Of a stretch of DNA of 64,000 nucleotides, positions 52,032-60,570 are shown piece after piece (position 1 is the first letter of the stretch; each line of letters begins with the position of its first letter). A program made the position numbers and the translations under genes. Below the pieces are notes generated by a model, which saw nothing but the letters and a program-made list of their open reading frames with translations, did no database searches and had not been told where the DNA came from. Origin of the DNA: 21-14-0-10-47-8 sp966211455 (GTDB taxonomy: Bacteria > Bdellovibrionota > Bdellovibrionia > Bdellovibrionales > Bdellovibrionaceae); the NCBI GenBank assembly GCA_966211455.1, contig CBIHNI010000017.1, positions 41,167 through 105,166 on the forward strand, in the 5' to 3' direction.

Positions 52032-52985
52032 ATGGATTTTAATAGTTTGGTCCACAGTTTTATCGAAGGCCTGGTGAATGTCTCTAAGGCATGGCACTTC
52101 CCGGTGATGATCAGCTTGTTCGTCTTCGGGGTGATGCTGCGCGGATTGGTGTACTACACCGTCAAACGTCACGAATGGTTCGCGCGCGAATTTGAAAAAC
52201 GCGTCGGCCGTTTCCTGGAAAAGGAATCAAAGGGCGTGACCGGACAGCACTCTTTCTACGTGCTGACAAAGCGCCTTTTGGAAAAAACGTTCTTCGAGGT
52301 TTTTGAAAACCGCGAAAAATATCTGCGCCGTCGTCCGGATAAAGTGATGCTCATGTCAGACCGTGTGTTCTTGATCCGTGCGGGTTGCGCTTGGGTCGTG
52401 CATGATATCTTGAAGCAGGTACGCTTCTTGAAATACGGCACTCAGCCGCCAAAATTGATCAATATCACCAAGAACACATTTGCGAAAAATCCATGCTTCA
52501 ACCGCGTGTTCGGTATCATCCCGACCGTCGGCACAAATGAAGTCTTGAATATCTTGCCGGGCCTTTTCGTCATCATCGGGATCTTTGGTACCTTCTTGGG
52601 TGTCATGAAAGGTCTTCCTGAATTGGGCGGCATGGACGTGCAAGATCCACAGAAAACGAAAGCCATCATGGACCGTTTCTTGGTGGAAATCGCGCTTTCA
52701 ATGGGTGCTTCACTTTTGGGTATCTTCTTCTCTGTCTTGATGACGGTTTACAACACGATCTTGAATCCAGATCGTTTGTTCGTCGACATCGTGGACCGTT
52801 TTGAAAACTCGATGGATCTTTTGTGGAACCGTGCGCACACGAACGAAGTTCCAAGTGATTTGCACGCGTTCAATGAAAACCGCGATCCTCAAGAAGCGCT
52901 GGCTGAAAATGCCTTGTCGCTTGAGATTTCGAAGCGTCCATTTGATCGCAACAGCGAAAAAGATCCAGAGAACAAAGCTTCTTAA
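52032..52985 (+). CDS. MotA/TolQ/ExbB-like proton-channel protein (ZorA-like core)
   Basis: 317 residues with three hydrophobic segments: about 23-44 (PVMISLFVFGVMLRGLVYYT), 172-191 (ILPGLFVIIGIFGTFLGVM) and 220-241 (IALSMGASLLGIFFSVLMTV). The PGL-x(6)-GTFLG pattern and the A-x-G-A-S-LLGIF helix are those of the ExbB/TolQ/MotA/ZorA channel domain. A basic cytoplasmic loop (52-160) separates segments 1 and 2. No long ZorA-type tail is present; the C-terminus is a short acidic/polar extension. Inferred to form the inner-membrane ring around the upstream MotB-like helix. 21 bases before the FHA gene. Confidence 0.82.
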   Translation: MDFNSLVHSFIEGLVNVSKAWHFPVMISLFVFGVMLRGLVYYTVKRHEWFAREFEKRVGRFLEKESKGVTGQHSFYVLTKRLLEKTFFEVFENREKYLRRRPDKVMLMSDRVFLIRAGCAWVVHDILKQVRFLKYGTQPPKLINITKNTFAKNPCFNRVFGIIPTVGTNEVLNILPGLFVIIGIFGTFLGVMKGLPELGGMDVQDPQKTKAIMDRFLVEIALSMGASLLGIFFSVLMTVYNTILNPDRLFVDIVDRFENSMDLLWNRAHTNEVPSDLHAFNENRDPQEALAENALSLEISKRPFDRNSEKDPENKAS

Positions 52986-53006
52986 AGTTGTAGGGGTTAG
53001 TAGCGG

Positions 53007-55922
53007 ATGGCAAAAAAGAATTTGCCTATCATTCGAATCATATCTCAGAACGATTCCCGATTGCATTTGGTCGATCGGGAAAAGTTCGTTATCGGGCGTT
53101 CACCCGAGGTGGAGATTCTTTTGCTTTCGAACTCGATCAGTCGAAAGCATCTGTCGGTCGAAGTGCGTGATCAAAGCATCGTCGTCGAGGATTTGGGTTC
53201 CTCGAACGGCTCCTTCCTGAATGAAATGAAGCTTGAGCCCGGCAAAAAATATCCGGTGCCGTTGCTGACGCCGATTCGTCTTGGAAACAGCGGCGATATG
53301 ATCACGATCGATCTGATGGAACGTCCGATGGAGTTCGATCAGTATCACTCGTTCCTGCCAAAATTTAATTTTGATCTTCAGGGTCTGCTCGAGCAAATCG
53401 TCAAAGAAGCGAACGCCAAAGCGGATCACATCATGAAAGAAGCCCAGGGGAAAGCGGATCACTATGTGACCCAGGCCCAGGTGCAAGCGCAGAACATCAT
53501 CCAGAAAGTTCGCGTGCAAGAAGACTCGGCGCTTGAGATCGTGCAGGCCAAAACCCAGCAGATCGTCAAAGAGGCTGAAAAAACGGCGGCCGAAACTTTA
53601 GAAAAGTCCCGTCAACTGGCGCAGGCCGAAGTCGATGCCATGCGGCTGGGCGCACATCAAGAGGCGGAAGCCCTGGTGAACAAGCGGCTCGAGCAGTTGC
53701 GTGCCGATATTCAAGATCAGCACAATCATGCCATGGAAAAAGCCCGTGGCGATGCCGAACGCGAATACTTAGCGCGCAAAGAAGAGGCCGACGGCCGTCT
53801 GCGCGAGTACACAAATGAAATCAAATCCAAAGCGCAAGCTGAAGCCGATGAAATTCTAAAGCTTGCACACAAAGAGTCCGCGCGCTCGAAAGAAATGGGC
53901 GTGCAGGAATTTGAAAAAATCCGTCAAGAAGCGCAGGCCCGAGCGCAGACGCTTTTGACCGATGCCGAGCAGCAGGCCGAAAAGATCATCGCCCAGGCGC
54001 GTGAAGCGTCCGAGCGCATGCGAAATTCGGCTCGTGCCGATTTTGATGAGACCCTAGAGAAAAATAAAACCTTGAAGGTTGAAGCGGAAACTTTGGTGCA
54101 AAACGCGCACAAAGAAGCGGCCCGGATCAAAGAAGCCGGCATCCAAGAGGCCGAGAAAATGCGCATCGACGGTCAGAACCGCGTGCAAAGCATGATCTCG
54201 GAAGCCGAACAGCAGGCCGAAAAAATCATGGTGCACGCACGTGAAGCGGCAGATAAGCTTCGCCAAAATGCGCGGACTGATTTCGACGAATCCGTGGCTC
54301 GTAGCAAACAGCAGATCCATGAATTGATTCAAAACGCCGAGATCGAAGCCAATCAGCAGGTCGAAAACGCCCGCAAGCGCGCGCAGTTTATCGTCGAGAA
54401 TCAAGAAAAAGAATCCACCTTCATCGTGCAAGAGCTTCGCAATCGTATCGAAATGGAAGCTCGTAAAGAGTCGCAGAAACTTTTGCGTGAAACCGAAGAG
54501 CAGATCGAGCAGAAAAAATCCGAAGCCCGCGTGGCTTTCGAAAATGCTCAGCTGCAGAAGACCGAGCTTGACGAGAAGCTGTCTTTGTTAAATCGCGAGC
54601 TTGAAAGTGCAAATCAGAATAAGCAGCACTTGGTTTCACAAAGTGAAGCTTTGCAAAGCGAGATTGCTCGTCTGAAAGATGAAAATAAACGCCAGAACTC
54701 TTTGAACGAGAAGCTGGAAGCCTTAAGCAAAGAAATCCAGGGTCTGGAACTGAAGAGCTCGCAATTGACCGAGAAAAACGCCAAAGTTGAAGGGGAGCTT
54801 GAGCTTCTGCGTAAGAAAACGATGGAAGAGCTCGAGCGCCGCCGCCAAGAGGAAGAACGTCGCATCCTGCAGATGGCAAGCTACAAGGCGAAAGAATTCT
54901 CGCACCGAATTGAAAAGACGATTTTGCAAGAAATCAACACCATGCTGCCACTGGCTTTGAATTCGGCGCAGATGAACGCCGTTTCAAAGACCATGAGTGA
55001 AGAACTGATCAGTCTCTTCCATTTCGAATCGGCAAAGCACAGCGAAGCGATTCAAATGCAGAAACAAGACCGCAATGTGACTCCAAGTTTCATGAAAAAG
55101 GCTTGGTTCCGTGTCGGCGTGACCGCTGCGATCGTGGCTGGTGGATTCTACTTGTATCGGGAATCGAACCAAGCGGTTGAAAAACAGCAGCAGTTCACCG
55201 AGGCCTTGATCGCTCAGCAAAAAGAAGATGCGCGATTTAAGCCGGTGATGACGGACGAATACCGCGGCACCTACACGGATAACGTGATTTATAAAACTCG
55301 GTATACCGAGATGAAATCGGATTCTGGCATCCAAGATCAATGGGCCTTGAATTTGAACGAGTTCTTCTTGAAAGACCTGCGTCTCAGTGAAGACAATATG
55401 GTTCGTTTTATCGGGATCGAAGCGGCGTTGATCAAGAAGCTTGCGACTTTGCGCGAGTCTTTGGATTCGAAATATTACGAAGAAGGCATTGCGCGCATGC
55501 GTGAAGCCGAAGAGACGGAAACAGCGAAGATCATGCAGCTGGTGAAAACGCCGGCGAACTTCCAACGTCTGCGAATGCGCGAGAAAATTTTCTTATCGAA
55601 TGTGCAAACGGTCGAAGTGCGTGTCCCGGCAGGCCAGGTGCCTCCCGGTGCCGTGACCGAGCCGATCGAGGGTGAAGGCGCGGGTGCAGGTTCGGGTTCG
55701 GGGGATTCAGCTCCGGCAGAAGCGGTGCAGGCGACGCCACCTCCGGCTGCGGCGGTGGTGAGACCGGCCGCGACTCCGAATCGTCGCATGCCTTCGTCCG
55801 TGCCGCCGGCTCGTCGCATGATTCAACGTCCGGCCGCGAAGCCCGGCGCAAAGCTGATGAAGCGCATTCCGCCGATCACGAAGAATATGCCCCAGGGTCC
55901 GCGTCAGGTTTATCGCCGCTAG
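53007..55922 (+). CDS. FHA-domain coiled-coil membrane protein
   Basis: 971 residues. An N-terminal FHA domain (about 25-95) with the phosphothreonine-binding residues FVIGRSPEVEI, SNSISRKHLSV and DLGSSNGSFLNE. About 120-650 is a very long Ala/Glu/Lys/Gln-rich coiled coil with DivIVA/Spc-like repeats (NAKADHIMKEAQGKADHYVT, SEAEQQAEKIMVHAREAA). A single membrane helix follows near 700-717 (RVGVTAAIVAGGFYLY). The final ~250 residues are predicted periplasmic, ending in a Pro/Ala/Arg-rich tail. Topology inferred: FHA and coil in the cytoplasm. It could link Ser/Thr kinase signalling to the channel pair encoded upstream. Confidence 0.85.
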   Translation: MAKKNLPIIRIISQNDSRLHLVDREKFVIGRSPEVEILLLSNSISRKHLSVEVRDQSIVVEDLGSSNGSFLNEMKLEPGKKYPVPLLTPIRLGNSGDMITIDLMERPMEFDQYHSFLPKFNFDLQGLLEQIVKEANAKADHIMKEAQGKADHYVTQAQVQAQNIIQKVRVQEDSALEIVQAKTQQIVKEAEKTAAETLEKSRQLAQAEVDAMRLGAHQEAEALVNKRLEQLRADIQDQHNHAMEKARGDAEREYLARKEEADGRLREYTNEIKSKAQAEADEILKLAHKESARSKEMGVQEFEKIRQEAQARAQTLLTDAEQQAEKIIAQAREASERMRNSARADFDETLEKNKTLKVEAETLVQNAHKEAARIKEAGIQEAEKMRIDGQNRVQSMISEAEQQAEKIMVHAREAADKLRQNARTDFDESVARSKQQIHELIQNAEIEANQQVENARKRAQFIVENQEKESTFIVQELRNRIEMEARKESQKLLRETEEQIEQKKSEARVAFENAQLQKTELDEKLSLLNRELESANQNKQHLVSQSEALQSEIARLKDENKRQNSLNEKLEALSKEIQGLELKSSQLTEKNAKVEGELELLRKKTMEELERRRQEEERRILQMASYKAKEFSHRIEKTILQEINTMLPLALNSAQMNAVSKTMSEELISLFHFESAKHSEAIQMQKQDRNVTPSFMKKAWFRVGVTAAIVAGGFYLYRESNQAVEKQQQFTEALIAQQKEDARFKPVMTDEYRGTYTDNVIYKTRYTEMKSDSGIQDQWALNLNEFFLKDLRLSEDNMVRFIGIEAALIKKLATLRESLDSKYYEEGIARMREAEETETAKIMQLVKTPANFQRLRMREKIFLSNVQTVEVRVPAGQVPPGAVTEPIEGEGAGAGSGSGDSAPAEAVQATPPPAAAVVRPAATPNRRMPSSVPPARRMIQRPAAKPGAKLMKRIPPITKNMPQGPRQVYRR

Positions 55923-55938
55923 GACTCGGGTCGGGATA

Positions 55939-55972
55939 AAAAATGGAGCTCCATTCCGGCAGCTCCATTTTT
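55939..55972. terminator. Bidirectional terminator
   Basis: A perfect 12-bp stem, AAAAATGGAGCT / AGCTCCATTTTT, with a 10-base loop. It lies between the convergent FHA gene and the small gene at 55986-56294 and serves both strands. Confidence 0.9.
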
Positions 55973-55985
55973 CAAACTCTTTAAT

Positions 55986-56294
55986 TTAAACTTGCGGCTC
56001 GTGGTGGTGGTGGAAAAGTTGCGAGAAGAAAAGTTTCACTCGCTTCCAAAGCATTTCCAAACTCCATTCGATTCGAGCCAAGAGTCCGCGGCGCAAGTGC
56101 CCGCGCACCAGATAGACTTGCTCTTCGGCCGGAACGTTGCCGCCATCGGTTTCCCATTTTTCAAACGCGAAACGGCCGCCGCGCCATCTTAGATCTTTGA
56201 AAAGATATTTGACGCGGGCACTTTGATCGGTGATGCGTTTTTCCTCTTGAGGGTCATGCATTTGCTTTTCGTGAACAGATCCGGGTGATGCCAT
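55986..56294 (-). CDS. Small basic protein of unknown function
   Basis: About 102 residues from the ATG at 56294, which has a perfect AAAGGAGG site at the right distance; the frame is open to 56330. The sequence is polar and Lys/Arg-rich (RVKYLFKDLRWRGGRFAFEK), then a possible amphipathic helix (LLARIEWSLEMLWKRVKLFF), with a terminal His run (HHHHEP). No signal peptide. No family recognised. Confidence 0.6.
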   Translation of the reverse strand: MASPGSVHEKQMHDPQEEKRITDQSARVKYLFKDLRWRGGRFAFEKWETDGGNVPAEEQVYLVRGHLRRGLLARIEWSLEMLWKRVKLFFSQLFHHHHEPQV

Positions 56295-56477
56295 AAGTCC
56301 TCCTTTAATTTCGATCGTCATGGACAACATTCATAGAGATTGCAGATCCGAGGCCATGCCAAGCTCACACGTAACGAAGGCCCGCGGGGCAAATGGCCAC
56401 GGGTCTGTGACCTAACATGATTCGGGGGCGATGGTGGGGCTAGAGCAGAGGCACGCGGGCGTGGGAAACACCGGCGG

Positions 56478-56541
56478 GTGGAGAGGTGGAGAGGTGGAGA
56501 GGTGGAGAGGTGGAGAGGTGGAGAGGTGGAGAGGTGGAGAG
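56478..56541 (+). repeat. Eight perfect copies of GTGGAGAG
   Basis: An 8-base microsatellite with no interruptions. It lies in the gene-free stretch 56331-56821; the rest shows nothing convincing. An 8-base unit would change frame if it lay in a gene, so copy-number change could act as a switch (no gene is seen across it). Confidence 0.9.
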
Positions 56542-56821
56542 CGGCGGTTGGGCTGGAGCTAGAATGTGGGGTATGGCTGCAAAAAGGTTTGGTGGATGCT
56601 GCGGGGGGAGGAAAGGAAAGAAGAAGCGGGAGAGCTTTTGTGTCCTAACTGGTTTTGGGGGACGGCAGGGTGAGCGCTTGAGTGGGTGGCGATGGAAGAA
56701 TCTTTCGATTCGGCTATTAGGTGAGGATTGTGGTTCAATGCATTGAATTCATTGCATATTTGGCTGTTTTTCAAAGATAATTATTGACCATTTTCCCGAA
56801 TGAAATTACATTGCCCCGAAT

Positions 56822-57418
56822 ATGCAGCTTTCCTTTGCTCCAAAAAATGATCTTCGCCATATCAAGCGCTACACGCATGGTGGCGTGTCGTTAAAGAAAA
56901 GAAGAAAAGTCGAGCGTCCTTTGATCCCGGGGCTCATCACGCATGTGGTTCTCAAATCATCGAAGGCCCGGGGGAAATTGTCTTTTTATCAGCATAAACA
57001 CCTGCTTGGATCTCTTCTCAGAAAAAATTCGAAGCAGTTTTTGATCGAGATCTTGGATTGGGTGAATATGGGAAATCACATTCATCTCAAAGTGCGATTC
57101 AAAGACGCGAATCGCATGAAGCAGTTTCTAAAATCCTTTTCAGGAAATCTAGCTCGCAAGATCACCGGAGCTAAGAAAGGAAATAAGTTCGGAAAGTTCT
57201 GGGATGGGCTCGCTTATACGCGGGTGCTGACCAGCAAACTGGAAGAGCTTGGAATTAAAGGGTATTTTGAAGGCAATCATATCCAGCGCGAGCTTGGTTA
57301 CAAAGAGCGAGAGCAGTATTTGAGATCTTTCAATCAGTTCCTGTATCGGCTCAGGAGAGTGAGGGCACGGAGCAGGCGTCTGAGTCCAGCTGAGGTGCGG
57401 CCGGCAGGGCTGCCCTAG
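56822..57418 (+). CDS. RAYT-like Y1 (HUH) transposase, second subfamily
   Basis: 198 residues. HUH motif in WVNMGNHIHLKVRF, N-terminal THVVLKSSKARG, then FWDGLAYTRVLTSKLEEL, holding a conserved Tyr as the likely nucleophile, and GYFEGNHIQRELGYK. It differs from the genes at 3259 and 21211 in length, order and motif spacing, so it is a separate RAYT lineage. No CCCTTCG tag is nearby. The last ~25 residues (SRRLSPAEVRPAGLP) are weakly conserved. Confidence 0.75.
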   Translation: MQLSFAPKNDLRHIKRYTHGGVSLKKRRKVERPLIPGLITHVVLKSSKARGKLSFYQHKHLLGSLLRKNSKQFLIEILDWVNMGNHIHLKVRFKDANRMKQFLKSFSGNLARKITGAKKGNKFGKFWDGLAYTRVLTSKLEELGIKGYFEGNHIQRELGYKEREQYLRSFNQFLYRLRRVRARSRRLSPAEVRPAGLP

Positions 57419-57468
57419 GCTGAGAGCCGAAGCTCCCAGCCGAAGTTTTTCTCAACCTCAACGCGAAA

Positions 57469-58851
57469 TCACTCTGCGGATATCGATGATGAGGCCGACA
57501 CCCGACCTTCCGAATCTTCATCCGCTGCCGGGCCCGTTGTGGCTAGGTCCGCGGCTTCCATCGCTGGGGTTGCGGCGGGTAAATCCAAAATGGCCGCGGT
57601 CATGGCGTGGTCGATGCGTGGATTGTTGGTGTTGCAATCGGTTGCCGCCAGTGGGACCCAGATGAAATCCGGATTTGTGCTGATCCAGCTTCCACTGACC
57701 GGTGTGCCAGCCGCATCCACGGTGAGACGATAGCGATAAGTGCGAGTGTACTCGGGCGCGACACCTGGTTTTTGCTGTCGAGAGCCGTCGTACTTGTGCA
57801 TGCTTAAGATCGTTGTCACGTTGTAGGTGAGATCCCCCGTTTTGGTGATCGACATTTTGTATCCCGAGACCACGTGGTTATCGACCGTGCTGGTGCGGTG
57901 GTAATCCATGGCGACCGGTTTTCCCAATTGGCCGATATAGTAAGTGATAGCCTGGTGGAATTCGGCCGGATAAATATCGCGAATGTCATTGCTGGCCGAC
58001 GGGTAGCGCTTTCCGTAAAAGGCCACCGTCGCGCAGTAATCGGTTTCGGCCAAAATTCCCTTTTGATCAACAACGGTGAACGTGGTGCCACTGGCCGCAT
58101 CGTATTTTGAAAATGCCGGCTCTTTGCGAAGGATCGACGAGGCCGCCCAACCGTTGCAGTGACCCTCCCACCAGATGCCGTGATAAGTGTGATGCGAGTT
58201 CTCCCACGACTGCGCGCGCGGACTGGTGCCGGTGCGCGCTTTCACAAAGCGATCGTATTTGGCCATGGGACCCGAAAGCGGCAAACCTTCATAGGGCCAC
58301 CAGTAACCGCGCCAAGGCAAAACTTCGTCCGCAACCCGGGCGCTGATTTCACCTTCTTGCACCGCTTGCTCGGAAAACTGCGCCGGGGCCGATTGCAACA
58401 AAGCCAAAACTTTCATCGCTGATTCGCGAAGCTTCGGGGAAAGAACATCTTGCGAAAACGCCACCGGAAGTGCGCGCGGCTCCTGCAAAGGAATGGTGAA
58501 AGGATTGAAACTTTTTGGCTGAGTTTTATGCACCGTCATCTTGCCAGCCAGTAAAGAGCCATGAGTCATCACTCCGTCGGCTTCGATCATCAACGCCAGT
58601 TCGGGGCGGGCCTCGTCACGGTCGCCATTGAAAATGTAAGTGGCGCCCTGCGGGTAATCCAACTTCTGATAACACCAGATTTCCGAATGAGACTGAAAAA
58701 CAACGGCGTTATCGGGGGCGTCCGGTCTTTCAATTCGATAGCAGGCAGTCGAGTCGGCCGCAAAAGCGGGAACCGCAAAGATCCCTGCGGCAAACAAGGC
58801 GGACAAAGTCGATAGGGTGATGGAACAGACGCGAGACAACGGGGTATTCAT
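57469..58851 (-). CDS. Exported transglutaminase-elicitor-like protein
   Basis: About 460 residues from the ATG at 58851, chosen for its gaggagg site and signal peptide (CSITLSTLSALFAAGIFAVP, then AFAA); the frame is open to 58917. The core has WENSHHTYHGIWWEGHCNGW followed by AASSILRKEP. The H-C-N-G-W-A-A motif with catalytic Cys (about residue 232) resembles the TGase_elicitor family of secreted calcium-dependent transglutaminases. A His (STVDNHVVSGYKM) and Asp candidates follow. The predicted role is protein crosslinking outside the cell; the assignment rests on motif only. Ends in a low-complexity Ala/Ser/Glu tail. Confidence 0.7.
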   Translation of the reverse strand: MNTPLSRVCSITLSTLSALFAAGIFAVPAFAADSTACYRIERPDAPDNAVVFQSHSEIWCYQKLDYPQGATYIFNGDRDEARPELALMIEADGVMTHGSLLAGKMTVHKTQPKSFNPFTIPLQEPRALPVAFSQDVLSPKLRESAMKVLALLQSAPAQFSEQAVQEGEISARVADEVLPWRGYWWPYEGLPLSGPMAKYDRFVKARTGTSPRAQSWENSHHTYHGIWWEGHCNGWAASSILRKEPAFSKYDAASGTTFTVVDQKGILAETDYCATVAFYGKRYPSASNDIRDIYPAEFHQAITYYIGQLGKPVAMDYHRTSTVDNHVVSGYKMSITKTGDLTYNVTTILSMHKYDGSRQQKPGVAPEYTRTYRYRLTVDAAGTPVSGSWISTNPDFIWVPLAATDCNTNNPRIDHAMTAAILDLPAATPAMEAADLATTGPAADEDSEGRVSASSSISAE

Positions 58852-59097
58852 GAAGGCCTCCTCATAGCCGTAATAAAACCGCAGGGTTTCAAAAGGAGGC
58901 TCAAAATATCTTTTCACATCTCTCTCAGGAAAAGAGACTACGCAAAAGATCGGGTCTTCGCCAACGGCAAGACCTCAAGCTTTGCTACAAATCAGTTTGG
59001 CGCACCCGGCGAGGTGCCCGCAAGATGCAAACCGGGGTGAGAGGCGCCCCGGGATCGGATGGAAGGTTGTCTCGGAGCTGCGGCAAAGGCCGCGGTC

Positions 59098-59367
59098 TTA
59101 AGAAGCGCGGGCCGATCCGCTTTTTCCCATTTGGCGCAGAAGCTCCACCATCTGGCGTGGAGTCGCGGGAGATATGTGTTTCTGCAAATGGAAATCAAGC
59201 CCCAAAGAGCGGGCACTTTTCATAAAGACATTTTGAATGGTTTCCGGCGAAAGCCCCAGCTCATGAAAATGGTTGTCGGGCCAGACCGACGAAGGATCGA
59301 TTTCGGAAGCTTGAAAGATCTGTTCCAGAACAGTTTGGATTACGGGATCACCTGATTTTGAGCTCAT
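59098..59367 (-). CDS. Acyl-carrier-protein-like small protein, carrier serine displaced
   Basis: About 89 residues from the ATG at 59367 (site gcgagg upstream; the frame is open to 59442). The fold looks like a four-helix carrier: VIQTVLEQIFQASEIDPSSV, then DNHFHELGLSPETIQNV and TPRQMVELLRQM. In ACPs the phosphopantetheine serine follows Asp in D-S-L; here the place reads GLSPETI, so the Ser is shifted and the Asp is missing. It may be a non-acylated ACP-like adaptor. No fatty-acid or polyketide genes are nearby. Confidence 0.6.
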   Translation of the reverse strand: MSSKSGDPVIQTVLEQIFQASEIDPSSVWPDNHFHELGLSPETIQNVFMKSARSLGLDFHLQKHISPATPRQMVELLRQMGKSGSARAS

Positions 59368-59502
59368 GTGTTCACCTCGCCTACTAGTAACTTTTCGGTT
59401 GAATTCAACCGGACTAAAGGCTTTGTGTGGCTTTTTCGCCAAACTTTTAGTCTCCCCATGGCAACAGTCGCAAATAAAAACGTATCGATCTGAGACAAGC
59501 TT

Positions 59503-60459
59503 TTATCTGAGACGTTGCAGTTCGCTTTGTCGGTCTCGAAGTGAGCCTTCCAAATTCTGCACGCGCTCGGCTTGCTCATTGCGTGCGGCCTGCGCCGCTT
59601 GAATCTCTTGCAGCAGAGAGCCGGTGGTCGCTTGCTGCTGTCGACTCTGGCTAAGGTTTACGAGCTCGCGCCGCAGATTTTGGATCTGCGTGCGGATCGA
59701 ATCTTCTTCGGCGCGCAGATCGGTGCGGGCCGCTTGCGCTTGGGCATCGATCTCGCGTCCTTGAAGGTAAATCTGTGTGGCCATATTCGAGCGTTGAGTG
59801 CGCAAGTCCTGCAGCTGCAATTGCAGTTGCTCAAGCTGGGTGCGAAGCTCGCTGATACGGGCTTGCTGTTCGGTGATGTTATTTGAAGGCTGCGACCAAA
59901 TCCACAGTTCGCGCTGCACGTCGCGCAAAGCGGACTCGACCGCACTGATATTTTGATCGATCTGATCACGCAGAATCTGGGCCTGCTCGCTTTGATCGCG
60001 CAGCCAGGCATCGGTTTGCATCTGCAGATCTTCTTTCTCTCCTTGTTGCGCTTGTAACATTTGATTCAGACTTTGAATCTCAAGATTGCGCTCGCTGATT
60101 TGCGATTGGTTATGGATCGCGAGGCTTTGCGTTTGATTTCGTCTTTGGTCTTCGAGCACGGCGAGATCTTGCGCGCGCTGAGCCAGAAGCTCGCGTTCCG
60201 AATTGAGCTGCGACTGCAGATCTTGAATTTCTCGTTCCGCCGTCAGGCGTGAAATCGATTCGCGACCACTTGAAGGGCGCGTTTGGTTTATCGTCGTGGT
60301 CGTTGGAATCACGTTCACCGCTTGAGTCGCGGCGGGAGGTGGAATCGGGGGTTCGGATAAAGCGCGAAGCCGGGATGATGTATCCATCCAATCGCGCACG
60401 CCAAAGTAAATGGCGATCAAGAACAGCAGCAATGAAGCGGTCCAGGCCAGGCGACTCAT
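59503..60459 (-). CDS. Single-pass coiled-coil membrane protein
   Basis: 318 residues. An N-terminal membrane helix (WTASLLLFLIAIYFGVRDW), a Pro/Thr-rich stretch (PPIPPPAATQAVNVIPTTTT), then about 250 residues of Gln/Arg/Glu-rich coiled coil (DLQSQLNSERELLAQRAQDL, ELRTQLEQLQLQLQDLRTQR). Probably periplasmic or cytoplasmic scaffold, function unknown. It lies between the histidine kinase and the ACP-like gene, all on the minus strand. Confidence 0.75.
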   Translation of the reverse strand: MSRLAWTASLLLFLIAIYFGVRDWMDTSSRLRALSEPPIPPPAATQAVNVIPTTTTINQTRPSSGRESISRLTAEREIQDLQSQLNSERELLAQRAQDLAVLEDQRRNQTQSLAIHNQSQISERNLEIQSLNQMLQAQQGEKEDLQMQTDAWLRDQSEQAQILRDQIDQNISAVESALRDVQRELWIWSQPSNNITEQQARISELRTQLEQLQLQLQDLRTQRSNMATQIYLQGREIDAQAQAARTDLRAEEDSIRTQIQNLRRELVNLSQSRQQQATTGSLLQEIQAAQAARNEQAERVQNLEGSLRDRQSELQRLR

Positions 60460-60570
60460 GCTTTACTCAAACCTGAAAAAGGCAGAGCTGTCACGAAGCG
60501 CGCGGGCAAACTCTCTGAATTGGCCGGCAAAGCATGTGGAATGACAAAAGGAAAAGGCTCGTCTCGGATG

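Noticed and set aside
50134..52985. Complete Zorya defence system
   Set aside because: The channel pair is ZorA/ZorB-like in part, but no ZorC, ZorD helicase or ZorE is adjacent; the next gene is an FHA coiled-coil protein and then the operon ends at a terminator.
50134..52985. Flagellar motAB
   Set aside because: The MotA-like protein has three rather than four membrane segments, the MotB-like stalk is far too long, and no flagellar genes are nearby.
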